From an uncultured Candidatus Melainabacteria bacterium (GTDB lineage: Bacteria > Cyanobacteriota > Vampirovibrionia > Gastranaerophilales > Gastranaerophilaceae), in the NCBI GenBank assembly GCA_947525005.1, contig CANNUY010000001.1:409143-473142 (forward strand): DNA of 64,000 nt. The letters are read 5' to 3'. This document shows, piece after piece, positions 8,423 through 16,874 of the stretch (position 1 is its first letter; the number at the start of each line of letters is the position of its first letter). The notes under the pieces were generated by a model. The model made no database searches, was not told where the DNA came from, and saw only the letters and a program-made list of their open reading frames with translations. The translations under genes and the position numbers were made by a program.

Positions 8423-9739
8423 ATGTTTATAAACAGTATTCTAGATTTTGTACATCAATATACTGGTAGAGTTTATGATAAAAGTGTAATTTTGCAGAAT
8501 TTGGATAAAGCTATTTTTGCGATTATTATAGCATTGTTTGTTTTATCTACTTTTGTGAGTTCGGATATGATTGGTTATTTGGCACTTGGTGTTGTGCTAT
8601 TAACTTTTGTGAGAGTAATTTTTAATAAGACAGATAATTTTAAATGCGAAACTTTTGAGATATTTTTGTTGGCATTTTTTATGCTTACACTTGTTAGCCT
8701 TGCAGGTTCAACATTATTTCATTTGAGCTTGAAAGGATTTATGAAAACATTTACATATATCTCATTTTATTTATCTGTAGTTCATCATTTGAAATATAAT
8801 CCAAAGAATATTTTACCGATACTTTCAACCATAGCATTATGTGTTAGTGTTGAATCTTTAGTTGGAATTTCACAGAGTTTTTCTAAGGTTGATGAAATAT
8901 CTGGTTGGCAAGATGTTTCTAATCTAAATCCAGAAGAAGTTATGACAAGGGTTTATGGAACATTACAACCATTAAATCCAAATCTTTTGGGTGGATATTT
9001 TGTTTTGACTATTCCGTCTGTTATTGGGTTATGTGGTTATTTCTTATATGAAAAACGATATATTTTGTCAGCAATCTTTGGTGTGTTGTCTGCAATTACT
9101 TGTACAGCTTTATTCTTGACAGGTTGCAGAGGCGCATATTTGGGATTGTTTACTGTTTTGGGTTGTTTCTCTTTAGTGTCTTTAAAATTCTTTTGGAAAA
9201 ATTATAAAAAGTTATATTTGAGCTTTATTTCTGCTGTTATGGCATTAGGTGTAACTGCAATTTTAACTATTACATCATTAAGAATGAGAGTTTTATCTAT
9301 ATTTGCGATGAGAAGTGATAGTTCAAATTCGTTTAGATTTAATGTTTATAAATCATCAATTCAAATGTTTAAGGACAACTGGGTTTTAGGGATTGGTCAA
9401 GGTAACCAAAACTTTAGAGAAATCTATGGTTTGTATATGAAAACAGGGTTTGACGCTTTGAGTGCGTATAATATTTATCTAGAAACAGCTGTTGAAAGTG
9501 GTGTTTTTGCTTTGATTGCGTTTTTAGGATTCTTGATAAGTATATTAAAAGATGCAGTTCGATATATTAAAAATTCAGATAATTTGAAAAATATAATATT
9601 AGTATCAATTCCTACTATAGCGATTATGGGTACAATGGTTCACGGGTTTGTTGACACAGTGTTCTTTAGACCACAATTACAGATTGTTTTTTGGACAATG
9701 GTTGCTATTTTGTCAAATAGATTGTATTTGGAAAAATAA
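8423..9739 (+). CDS. O-antigen ligase / IctB-family membrane protein
   Basis: A 438-residue polytopic membrane protein with about ten to twelve spans and one larger extracytoplasmic loop toward the C-terminal half. That loop region has FRFNVYKSSIQMFKDNWVLG and GIGQGNQNFREIY, matching the Wzy_C/WaaL pattern of a conserved Arg followed by a GxGxxxF-type motif. Cyanobacterial members of this group are often labelled IctB. Real activity is more likely glycan ligation or polymerisation at the outer face of the inner membrane. It is the last gene of the kinase-DUF4330-ligase operon. Confidence 0.75.
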   Translation: MFINSILDFVHQYTGRVYDKSVILQNLDKAIFAIIIALFVLSTFVSSDMIGYLALGVVLLTFVRVIFNKTDNFKCETFEIFLLAFFMLTLVSLAGSTLFHLSLKGFMKTFTYISFYLSVVHHLKYNPKNILPILSTIALCVSVESLVGISQSFSKVDEISGWQDVSNLNPEEVMTRVYGTLQPLNPNLLGGYFVLTIPSVIGLCGYFLYEKRYILSAIFGVLSAITCTALFLTGCRGAYLGLFTVLGCFSLVSLKFFWKNYKKLYLSFISAVMALGVTAILTITSLRMRVLSIFAMRSDSSNSFRFNVYKSSIQMFKDNWVLGIGQGNQNFREIYGLYMKTGFDALSAYNIYLETAVESGVFALIAFLGFLISILKDAVRYIKNSDNLKNIILVSIPTIAIMGTMVHGFVDTVFFRPQLQIVFWTMVAILSNRLYLEK

Positions 9740-9843
9740 AAATATTTGTAGCACCACAGGAGTTGGTAAGCATGGAATTCCACTGAACATAAATTAATAT
9801 CTATAAATATAATCGCATCTAAATAAAGGATAGAATACGTAAA

Positions 9844-10185
9844 TTATTCATTTAACAAAACAAGAAGTATATTATAAATTTTCTTAAGTTTATCGGACTT
9901 AAAAGAACGTAATAAACGTTTAATTTCGTTATAGTATTCTTGTTGATTAGGGTCATAAAGATTAACCTTTTTAATGAAAAATATAGATGGGTCGACATCA
10001 AAGTAGTTCGCTAATTTTTCAAGAACTTCACAAGAAATAAAAGTTTTACCATTTTCAATCGCTGTAATACTTCTAGGTTGAAGTTCTAAATATTCAGACA
10101 ATTTTTCTTGTGTAATATTTTTTTGAAGTCTTAATTCTCGGACTATTTCACCCAAATTCTTTTTAATATCGCTTCCTTTAATCAT
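9844..10185 (-). CDS. XRE-family helix-turn-helix regulator
   Basis: A 113-residue protein. Residues ~9-65 form a Cro/C1-type HTH (LRLQKNITQEKLSEYLELQPRSITAIENGKTF) with the usual LxxYFDVDPSIFF tail. The C-terminal part is a Lys/Leu-rich helix of unknown role. It is a stand-alone gene; its target is not evident. A TATGAT hexamer ends six bases before the ATG and no Shine-Dalgarno is visible, so it could be leaderless. Confidence 0.8.
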   Translation of the reverse strand: MIKGSDIKKNLGEIVRELRLQKNITQEKLSEYLELQPRSITAIENGKTFISCEVLEKLANYFDVDPSIFFIKKVNLYDPNQQEYYNEIKRLLRSFKSDKLKKIYNILLVLLNE

Positions 10186-10321
10186 AAGAATATCATAATG
10201 TATTTTTTACGCCTTTTCTATCCAGTGTGATATCATAATTAAGAAGTTAAAATGTAAGTATGTGCATTAAGAAAGTAAAAATATCAAATATAGATGTAAA
10301 TAAAATGTATAGGAGTAAATT

Positions 10322-10753
10322 ATGAAAAAATTTTTTATGGCATTAGTAATTATGGTTTTAAGTTTATCTGCATTTGCAAGTGAACGTGTTCAAGTCACTT
10401 TATCAAGAATTTATGATGGTGACACAATAGAAGTAATAAATGAACAAAATGTAAAAGAAAATATCCGATTGATTGGAATCGATTGTTTTGAAACTAAAGA
10501 AATTCATAGAGCATATACTCAAGCATATAAGAATAAAATGTCTATTGAAGAAGTAACTGCAAAAGGTGTGCAACAGAAAAAAGCACTCGTTAAACTTTTT
10601 GAAACTAATAATAAAAAACATTTATATCTTCTTCGACAAGGAAAAGATACTTACGGGAGAACTCTTGGTATAATTTATTTGGGTAGATTAAATATAAATC
10701 AATATATGCTTAACTCAGGTAATGCTATGGAATATGTTTATATAAAGCAATAG
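10322..10753 (+). CDS. secreted thermonuclease (SNase-like)
   Basis: A 143-residue staphylococcal-nuclease-fold protein with a signal peptide (MKKFFMALVIMVLSLSAFA, cleavage near residue 19-20). Catalytic and calcium residues are in place: D32/D34 in YDGDT, R49 and E57 in the IRLIGIDCFETKE region, and R113 in YGRTLG. The family cuts DNA and RNA with Ca2+. Export suggests a role in nucleic-acid scavenging or defence outside the cell. A good AGGAG site lies six bases before the ATG. The Cys at 55, where many relatives have Thr or Ala, is a small oddity. Confidence 0.9.
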   Translation: MKKFFMALVIMVLSLSAFASERVQVTLSRIYDGDTIEVINEQNVKENIRLIGIDCFETKEIHRAYTQAYKNKMSIEEVTAKGVQQKKALVKLFETNNKKHLYLLRQGKDTYGRTLGIIYLGRLNINQYMLNSGNAMEYVYIKQ

Positions 10754-10965
10754 ACTTTTTTACAGAGATTCCACGATTTTGCGAAATCTCGAATAATCCA
10801 AGATAGCGTGCAAAAAATATTTTATATTGCAAGCGAAGAATCCCACTGAACATATTTTGTTGGGGTAGAAACCCCAACCTACAATTTACATAACCGTTGG
10901 TTTATAGATTACCGTATTTAATACATTGCATATCATTCAATCGTTTGTAATGACGTACACTGTAT
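10753..10965. repeat. dispersed intergenic repeat with palindrome
   Basis: This gene-free stretch holds GCAAGCGAAGAATCCCACTG, a TTGGGG-TAGAAA-CCCCAA palindrome (10860-10877) and an inverted copy of the AACCGTTGGTTTATAGATTA unit. The block from TCCCACTGAACATATTTTG through the palindrome to CCTACAATT is repeated without change at 44451-44495. Confidence 0.75.
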
Positions 10966-10971
10966 CTATAC

Positions 10972-11901
10972 TTAAACATTTCCTGTAGAGCTGTTTCTAT
11001 CGTCCTCAAGTTGTTTCAACTGTTTCATATCGACATTTTCATCTTGAATGAAGTTGTTAACAGGAACATCAATATCAACATTTACATCTGCATCAACCAT
11101 TTCAACATCAGCTTTTGGATATTCATATACTTTGCCATCTTCTAATTTAACAGCAACAATTCCACTTAAGAATTTAATGAAACATACCCTTCCTAAACCT
11201 TCTGGAGTCATAACAGACGAGCCAATAGGTGGCATACCTTTCGCTTCGTTGATATAGTTTGAGTACTCATAAGTCAAACAACAAAGTAATCTTCCACAAG
11301 TACCTGAAATTTTGCAAGGTGAGATAGGCATACCTTGATCTCTTGCTAATTTAACATTGATAGGTTCAAACTTACGTTTGAATGTATTACAACAGAATGG
11401 TTGTCCACAACAGCCACAGCCCTTCATAATTGAGGTTTCATCTCTTACCCCAATATGTCTTAAATCAATTCTAATACGTTTAAAGGTTTGTGTTAAATCC
11501 TTTAACAATGCCCTAAAGTCAACCCTTTCTGGCGCAGTATAATAAAAAGTTATTTTTCTTCTGTCAAACGTCAATCTGCACTGTGTTAATACCATGTTTA
11601 ACTTGTGTTGTTCAATTAATGCTTTACATTTGAAGAATGATGTAACTTCTTCTTTTTGTATATCTTCATAAGTTTGCAAATCACGTTGCGACATAACCCT
11701 CACAAACTCAAATGCTTCAGGTTTATGTTTTGCATTCTCCCATTTTTCAGCTACTTTTTTGCAAACGATAGAAACCTTAACTGCTTCTTCCCCTTTTTCT
11801 GTTCTCACAAGTATCATTTGACCGTGTTCTAATTTCACGTTCTCTGGAACTTTTATTGGGTTAAAACTATCTTTAAGATAGTGTGTCGCATATTTAATCA
11901 T
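10972..11901 (-). CDS. ricT: PSP1-domain protein, RicT (YaaT) type
   Basis: A 309-residue protein with the PSP1 domain. The Cys cluster typical of RicT is complete: GCGCCGQPFCC (Cys 162, 164, 165, 170, 171) and later CKISGTCGRLLCC (196, 202, 207, 208). In Bacillus, RicT with RicA and RicF binds [4Fe-4S] clusters and helps RNase Y mature mRNAs; here partners are not in the window. It starts two bases after gpsA ends and so is the last gene of the ribH-murQ-gpsA-ricT operon. The C-terminal tail is acidic and probably disordered. Confidence 0.85.
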   Translation of the reverse strand: MIKYATHYLKDSFNPIKVPENVKLEHGQMILVRTEKGEEAVKVSIVCKKVAEKWENAKHKPEAFEFVRVMSQRDLQTYEDIQKEEVTSFFKCKALIEQHKLNMVLTQCRLTFDRRKITFYYTAPERVDFRALLKDLTQTFKRIRIDLRHIGVRDETSIMKGCGCCGQPFCCNTFKRKFEPINVKLARDQGMPISPCKISGTCGRLLCCLTYEYSNYINEAKGMPPIGSSVMTPEGLGRVCFIKFLSGIVAVKLEDGKVYEYPKADVEMVDADVNVDIDVPVNNFIQDENVDMKQLKQLEDDRNSSTGNV

Positions 11902-11903
11902 TA

Positions 11904-12902
11904 TTAATAACTTTCTTCTTCTTTCAATTTTCTATTCATCAATTTTGATAACACTTCTTGAGGAGTGATATCAGTATAAACAGCTTCATAAATAGCTGAT
12001 GAAACAGGAACTTCTTCTCCTAGTTTTTCTGCCAAGTCGCAAACTGCTTTAGAGGTTTTTACACCCTCTGCAACAGAGCCTAGTGTAGCCAAGATATCAT
12101 CAATTTTTTTGCCTTGACCTAACATTGAACCTACAGTGTAGTTTCTAGACATAGGGCTTGAACAAGTCGCAATCAAATCTCCCATACCTGAAAGTCCATA
12201 AAGTGTTGATGGTTTTGCACCTAACTTTACACTTATTCTAACGATTTCTGCCATACCTCTTGCAAGTAATGTACCCATACAGTTGTCGCCTAAATCCATT
12301 GCGTGCGCAAAACCTGATGCGATAGCAATAACATTTTTTAAGCTTCCACCTAATTCAACCCCGATTACATCAGTGTTTGAATATAATCTGAATTTGTTAG
12401 GTACGTTACAAGCTGTTTGAACGAATTTTGCAGTTTCTATGTCTTCACAAGCAACAGATGCCGCAGTTGGTTTTCCCATCAAAACTTCTTTTGCTAAGGT
12501 TGGCCCTGATAGGATAGCTAGTTTTTGGTTAGGAAGAACGTCTTTTATAACTTCTGACATTCTCATTAATGTGTTAAGTTCAAGTCCTTTTGAAGCATTA
12601 ACAACAACTTGTTCGTCTTTGATACCTGCTTTTTTTAACTTTTCACAAACATCTCTTACCCCAGCTGTTGCAACTACAGATAAGATAATATCAGCACCAT
12701 TTATTGCTGATTTTAAATCGTCTGTGATAACTACTTTGTCTGCAAGCTGTACTTCTAACGGTTTTGAACAATGTTTATTTTGTATTAAATCTTCTGATAA
12801 GTCGCATGTTCTTCCCCATACGCAAACTTCTTCAAAATTATCTGTTAACAACCATGCAAGTGTTAAACCCCAACAACCTGCTCCCAATACTGTTAATTTC
12901 AT
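11904..12902 (-). CDS. gpsA: glycerol-3-phosphate dehydrogenase [NAD(P)+]
   Basis: A 332-residue cytosolic enzyme that reduces dihydroxyacetone phosphate to sn-glycerol-3-phosphate for phospholipids. The nucleotide motif GAGCWG is at residues 7-12; GGSLKNVIAIASGFAHA and the SGMGDLIATCSSPMSRNY segment are diagnostic. The start at 12902 gives a 4-base ATGA overlap with the murQ stop and has AGAGG upstream; a longer in-frame form from 12944 would add a basic extension that the family lacks. Confidence 0.95.
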   Translation of the reverse strand: MKLTVLGAGCWGLTLAWLLTDNFEEVCVWGRTCDLSEDLIQNKHCSKPLEVQLADKVVITDDLKSAINGADIILSVVATAGVRDVCEKLKKAGIKDEQVVVNASKGLELNTLMRMSEVIKDVLPNQKLAILSGPTLAKEVLMGKPTAASVACEDIETAKFVQTACNVPNKFRLYSNTDVIGVELGGSLKNVIAIASGFAHAMDLGDNCMGTLLARGMAEIVRISVKLGAKPSTLYGLSGMGDLIATCSSPMSRNYTVGSMLGQGKKIDDILATLGSVAEGVKTSKAVCDLAEKLGEEVPVSSAIYEAVYTDITPQEVLSKLMNRKLKEEESY

Positions 12903-13792
12903 ACGTTTATTTCCTCTTTTAAAACCCTTCTTAAAACTCCACAATATGATTTTAGTTTTTTATCTGCTTCTTCTATATCAATCTTTTTAATTATAGAAAC
13001 AATAGCAGTTTTAATTCTCCAATCACATTCGCTTAATTTCTCAAATGCTACTGAGTTTTCTACTTTTGCAATCTGAGAAACAATTCTTATGGCTCTATCT
13101 TTTAATTTTTCGTTTGTAGCTTTTAAATCAATCATAAAGTTTTCATATGTTTTGCCAATCTTAATCATAGAGCCTGTTGTAATCATATTAAGTATCATTT
13201 TTTGAGCTGTACCAGCTTTTAATCGGCTTGAGCCTGCAATAACTTCTGGTCCAACCTCAGCACAAATTAGTGTACCTACTTCTTCTGCGATTTTTGCTTT
13301 AGAGTTACAAGTAATACCAATGGTTTTACAGCCAATTTTATCTGCATAAGCAAGCACACCCAACAAATATTTAGGATTACCACTTGCAGAAATAACGACT
13401 GCAACGTCATTTTTATCAAGTATTTTGGCATCTTCAAAACCTGCTTCAAAATTGTCTTCTGCGCCTTCAACTGCAAATCTTAAAGCATTATATCCACCTG
13501 CAATTACTCCTTGTACCATATCAGGTTCAACACTAAAGGTTGGTGGACATTCTGAAGCATCAAGCACACCTAATCTGCCAGATGTTCCTGCTCCAAAATA
13601 TATTAGATGACCACCTAACAAAAACTGACGAGCAACTGTATCAATAGCTTTGGCAATGTTTTCTGATTCATATTCAACTGCTTTTGCTACGATTTTGTCT
13701 TCCTCGTTCATCATACGTACCATATCAATAGTAGGCACTAAATCGATGTTTTTGGTGTTTTCGTTACGGTATTCTGTAATTATTTCTGTCAT
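12899..13792 (-). CDS. murQ: N-acetylmuramic acid 6-phosphate etherase
   Basis: A 297-residue SIS-fold enzyme that splits the lactyl ether of MurNAc-6-phosphate to give GlcNAc-6-phosphate in cell-wall recycling. The signature GAGTSGRLG (residues 67-75) followed by DASECPPTF with the catalytic Glu at about 81 is present, as is the second-half GSSRLKAGTAQK motif. It sits between ribH (23 bases upstream) and gpsA. No MurNAc transporter or MurK-type kinase is nearby. Confidence 0.95.
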   Translation of the reverse strand: MTEIITEYRNENTKNIDLVPTIDMVRMMNEEDKIVAKAVEYESENIAKAIDTVARQFLLGGHLIYFGAGTSGRLGVLDASECPPTFSVEPDMVQGVIAGGYNALRFAVEGAEDNFEAGFEDAKILDKNDVAVVISASGNPKYLLGVLAYADKIGCKTIGITCNSKAKIAEEVGTLICAEVGPEVIAGSSRLKAGTAQKMILNMITTGSMIKIGKTYENFMIDLKATNEKLKDRAIRIVSQIAKVENSVAFEKLSECDWRIKTAIVSIIKKIDIEEADKKLKSYCGVLRRVLKEEINV

Positions 13793-13815
13793 AATTCCCT
13801 TTTAATAATGTATAA

Positions 13816-14280
13816 CTACGCCAATTCTGACATTAGATTTGCCATTTCAATAGCAGTTTTAGCTGCATCAGAACCTTTGTTTCCAGCTTTTGTGCCAGCT
13901 CTTTCAATAGCTTGTTCAATATTGTCAGTAGTAAGAACTCCAAATATAACAGGTACTTCTGTTTCAAGACTAACTGAAGCAACACCTTTGCTAACTTCTG
14001 CACATACATAATCGTAGTGAGATGTAGAACCTTTGATTACTGCACCTAATGTAATAATAGCGTTATATTTTCCTGATTTTGCACATTTTTTTGCAATAAC
14101 AGGAATTTCAAATGCACCTGGAACCCATACTACTGTGATGTTTTCTTCTGGAACACCGTGTCTTACTAATTCGTCTTTTGCACCTGACAACAATCTAGAA
14201 CAGATGAATTCATTAAATCTTGATACTATGATACAGAATTTTTCATCTTTTGTTGTCAACGCACCTTCTATTATTCTCAT
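13816..14280 (-). CDS. ribH: 6,7-dimethyl-8-ribityllumazine synthase
   Basis: A 154-residue lumazine synthase, the step before riboflavin synthase. Clear landmarks are VSRFNEFI near the start, WVPGAFEIPVIA, and LGAVIKGSTSHYDYVC with the catalytic His. It has a strong GAGGG ribosome site five bases before the ATG. It heads the operon leading to murQ. No other riboflavin gene or FMN riboswitch is seen next to it. Confidence 0.95.
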   Translation of the reverse strand: MRIIEGALTTKDEKFCIIVSRFNEFICSRLLSGAKDELVRHGVPEENITVVWVPGAFEIPVIAKKCAKSGKYNAIITLGAVIKGSTSHYDYVCAEVSKGVASVSLETEVPVIFGVLTTDNIEQAIERAGTKAGNKGSDAAKTAIEMANLMSELA

Positions 14281-14386
14281 AATTTCCCTCTAATTATATT
14301 ACCCCTGCTCTTATTCTATAATATATAATGCTAATTTACAAGTTATTTTTAATTGTAAAAATAACTTTTGAATTTTAATTTTTTAA

Positions 14387-14447
14387 TTCGTCATTACGTT
14401 CTTCGTAATGACGTGTAGAAAGACTTTTGGGAGACCCTGTGAACAAT
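14387..14447. repeat. short dispersed repeat with hairpin
   Basis: Contains the inverted repeat CGTCATTACG / CGTAATGACG around a short loop, followed by a segment close to AGACCCTGTGAACAATCC. The same succession (CGTAATGACGTGTA..., then GAGACCCTGAAACAAG) occurs at 63494-63540. Confidence 0.55.
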
Positions 14448-14448
14448 C

Positions 14449-15480
14449 CTACACTGTTTCTGTCTTAAATTGATATCCTGTAGATTGGACTGGTTGAGCA
14501 GGTTTTACCATTATTTCAGGAATTTTACAACCAATATTTTTTGCTATTTTTTCTTCTATATAGTCAACAATTTTCTTTTCTATGTTTGTGCAGAAGTTGT
14601 TGTTGATTTCTTTTATGAAGTAGCAAGGACTTGTTACGTTTATCTCAATGATTTTTTCATCAATGATATCTAGTCCTGCCATATAAATTCCCATACTGTT
14701 CAGAATTTTTGCTACGTTTGTAAAATTGTTTTTTTCTGAGTCTGATAAAACACCTTTTTTGATATAATCATCACTATGCGTATTAAATTTAAAATCATCT
14801 TTTGTAGGTAATTTTATAACAGTTTCATCAAGAACAGTATCACCTAGCGTTAGAACACGTTTATCACCATATTTTACAGCTGGTAAATATTGTTGAACCA
14901 TAACAAGTGAGTTCTCATCTTTTGTCATTGTTTTTATTATTGATAATGTATTTAAGTCGCCTTGTTTAAGGTACATAACTCCACTACCAAAACATTTATC
15001 AAGTGGTTTTAATATTATTTCTCCACATTCATTTAAAAAGTTTTCGATTTTATCTTTAGATGCCGTAACTATATGTTTTGGCATATATTCTGAAAATAGT
15101 GTTGAATGAAGTTTTTCATTGAAGTTTCTAATAGCTTTTGTGTCGTTAATTATTTTTGCGTTTTTAACAAAATCCATAACATAAGTTGCATTGATATAAT
15201 CGTTGTCAACTGGTGGGTCTGGTCTGAATAGTACTCCGTCAAAATCATCAACTTTCATATCAACAGATGTTTTGTTATAAAAAATGTTTCCAGATTCGAT
15301 ATATGTTTCAAAACAAATTGCAGAGGCTAGTTTATTTTCTAAATATAGCCTGTTATTTGTTGTGATAAATACTTTATTGCCACGAGCAAGAAGTTCTTTT
15401 ATTATCCAAAAGTTTGTAACAAGATTGTTGAATTCAAAATACTTAAACTCTATTTTATCAATGACAACAAGAATATTCAT
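14449..15480 (-). CDS. gshB: glutathione synthetase-like ATP-grasp ligase
   Basis: A 343-residue ATP-grasp enzyme closely resembling prokaryotic GshB, which joins gamma-Glu-Cys and glycine. Landmarks: RPDPPVDNDYINATYVMD, then NFNEKLHSTLFSEYMP, EIILKPLDKCFGSG (ATP lid), VQQYLPAVKYGDKRVL, and the metal-binding LDIIDEKIIEINVTSPC. The last ~25 residues are a Pro/Gln-rich tail not found in the family. A GAGGTG ribosome site precedes the ATG. Glutathione synthesis fits a cyanobacterial relative; no gshA is in the window. Confidence 0.85.
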   Translation of the reverse strand: MNILVVIDKIEFKYFEFNNLVTNFWIIKELLARGNKVFITTNNRLYLENKLASAICFETYIESGNIFYNKTSVDMKVDDFDGVLFRPDPPVDNDYINATYVMDFVKNAKIINDTKAIRNFNEKLHSTLFSEYMPKHIVTASKDKIENFLNECGEIILKPLDKCFGSGVMYLKQGDLNTLSIIKTMTKDENSLVMVQQYLPAVKYGDKRVLTLGDTVLDETVIKLPTKDDFKFNTHSDDYIKKGVLSDSEKNNFTNVAKILNSMGIYMAGLDIIDEKIIEINVTSPCYFIKEINNNFCTNIEKKIVDYIEEKIAKNIGCKIPEIMVKPAQPVQSTGYQFKTETV

Positions 15481-15608
15481 AATTCACCTCATCTAAATAA
15501 TTTCACAGGATAATATTAGCACATAAGTAGATGATATCAATACCTGATTGACTACAAAATTAAATTGCTTTACTATAGTAGATATTATAAGAGCATATAG
15601 GTATCCAA

Positions 15609-16853
15609 ATGAAGAAAAATATATTAATAGTTGGTAATTCAGCAAAAGAATCTTGTTTAGCAAAGATGTTATCAGAAGAGTTTGAAGTGTTCGTTGCCCC
15701 AGGGAATGTAGGCATGAAAGACTTTGCAACTCTTGTTGATATAAGAGAAAATAATGTCATTGAGCTTTTGAACTTTGCGTTAGAAAATGACATTTATTTT
15801 ACAATAGCTTGTTCTGAATCTGCAATTAAAGCCGATATATCTAATTTATTTTATGATAACGGGTTATTAATTTTTGCACCAACTGCTGACTCTGCTGAGT
15901 TTGCGACAAATAGAGCTGTAGCTAAAAAACTGTTTTATAAACTAAGATTACCGACTCCAAGATTTGCTATATACGAGAAGAAAAATCTTGCGATTGATTA
16001 TTTGAAAAAATGTGAATTGCCAATAGTTATTAAAACAGATGAACGTAATATAAAGAATTATGATATGGTTTGTCCAACTTATAATATTGCAAAATCTTAT
16101 ATTGAGGATTGTTTTGCAAGTGGTGAATCAAAGGTTATTATTGAAGAATATGTATATGGAACAAATTTCTCATTTTTTGTATTGACAGATGGTTTTAAGG
16201 CATTACCGTTAGGGAGTGTAAGAGATTATAGATATTCTTTAGATGGTGATGGTGGCGTATTAACTGACGGTATGGGTGCTTGCTCTCCATTTATAAAATT
16301 ATCTTTTGAACACGAAGATTATCTTATGAATGAGGTTGTTTATCCTGTTATAAATTACCTTTCTGATAATGGTAAGCCATATATGGGTATTTTAGGTTTT
16401 GAGGGTGTTCTTACTCCAGAGGGTGATATTGCAATTACAGAAGCACTTCCATTTTTAAAAGACCATAATGCTCAGGCAGTCCTTTCTTTGTTAGAAAATA
16501 ATGTGTTTGAACTTATGCACTCTTGTGCTATCGGAGCTTTTTCTGATGAGTACGAAATCATTGATATAAAAGACGAGTTCTCAGCTAGTCTTGTTTTATC
16601 AAGTGGAAAAGTTGTTAATGAAGTGATTACAGGACTTGATGAAGTTGATGAAAATGTATCAATAAATCATCTTAATACAAAACAAAATGAATACACTGAG
16701 TATGAGGTTTTAGGTGATAGAGTTTTGGTGGTTTCAACAACTGCTAAAACTTTAGGTAGAGCTGTTTCAAATCTATATGATGAGATTGAAGGAATTAAAT
16801 TTAGAGGAAAACATTATAGAAAAGATATTTGTAATGTTCCATCAAATGTTTAG
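15609..16853 (+). CDS. PurD-like ATP-grasp protein, diverged
   Basis: A 414-residue protein with the layout of phosphoribosylamine-glycine ligase: an N-terminal ILIVGNSAKESCLAKML and VAPGNVGMKDFAT region, a GLLIFAPTADSAEFATNRAVAK region, and a central ATP-grasp domain. However, the usual GKGV ATP loop and the FNxRFGDPE metal motif are not conserved: the latter reads TEALPFLKDHNAQ. It may still be the cell's GARS enzyme or a paralogue with another substrate. It is divergent from gshB, another ATP-grasp gene, and is followed by the hexomutase 21 bases on. Confidence 0.65.
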   Translation: MKKNILIVGNSAKESCLAKMLSEEFEVFVAPGNVGMKDFATLVDIRENNVIELLNFALENDIYFTIACSESAIKADISNLFYDNGLLIFAPTADSAEFATNRAVAKKLFYKLRLPTPRFAIYEKKNLAIDYLKKCELPIVIKTDERNIKNYDMVCPTYNIAKSYIEDCFASGESKVIIEEYVYGTNFSFFVLTDGFKALPLGSVRDYRYSLDGDGGVLTDGMGACSPFIKLSFEHEDYLMNEVVYPVINYLSDNGKPYMGILGFEGVLTPEGDIAITEALPFLKDHNAQAVLSLLENNVFELMHSCAIGAFSDEYEIIDIKDEFSASLVLSSGKVVNEVITGLDEVDENVSINHLNTKQNEYTEYEVLGDRVLVVSTTAKTLGRAVSNLYDEIEGIKFRGKHYRKDICNVPSNV

Positions 16854-16874
16854 AAAATAAAATAAGGGTAAATT

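Noticed and set aside
12439..12990. 183-codon plus-strand open frame
   Set aside because: Antisense to gpsA and the end of murQ, both strongly supported; no ribosome site or recognisable product.
13816..14448. FMN riboswitch before ribH
   Set aside because: The 168 bases upstream are AT-rich with a repeat hairpin; none of the conserved RFN-element segments is visible.
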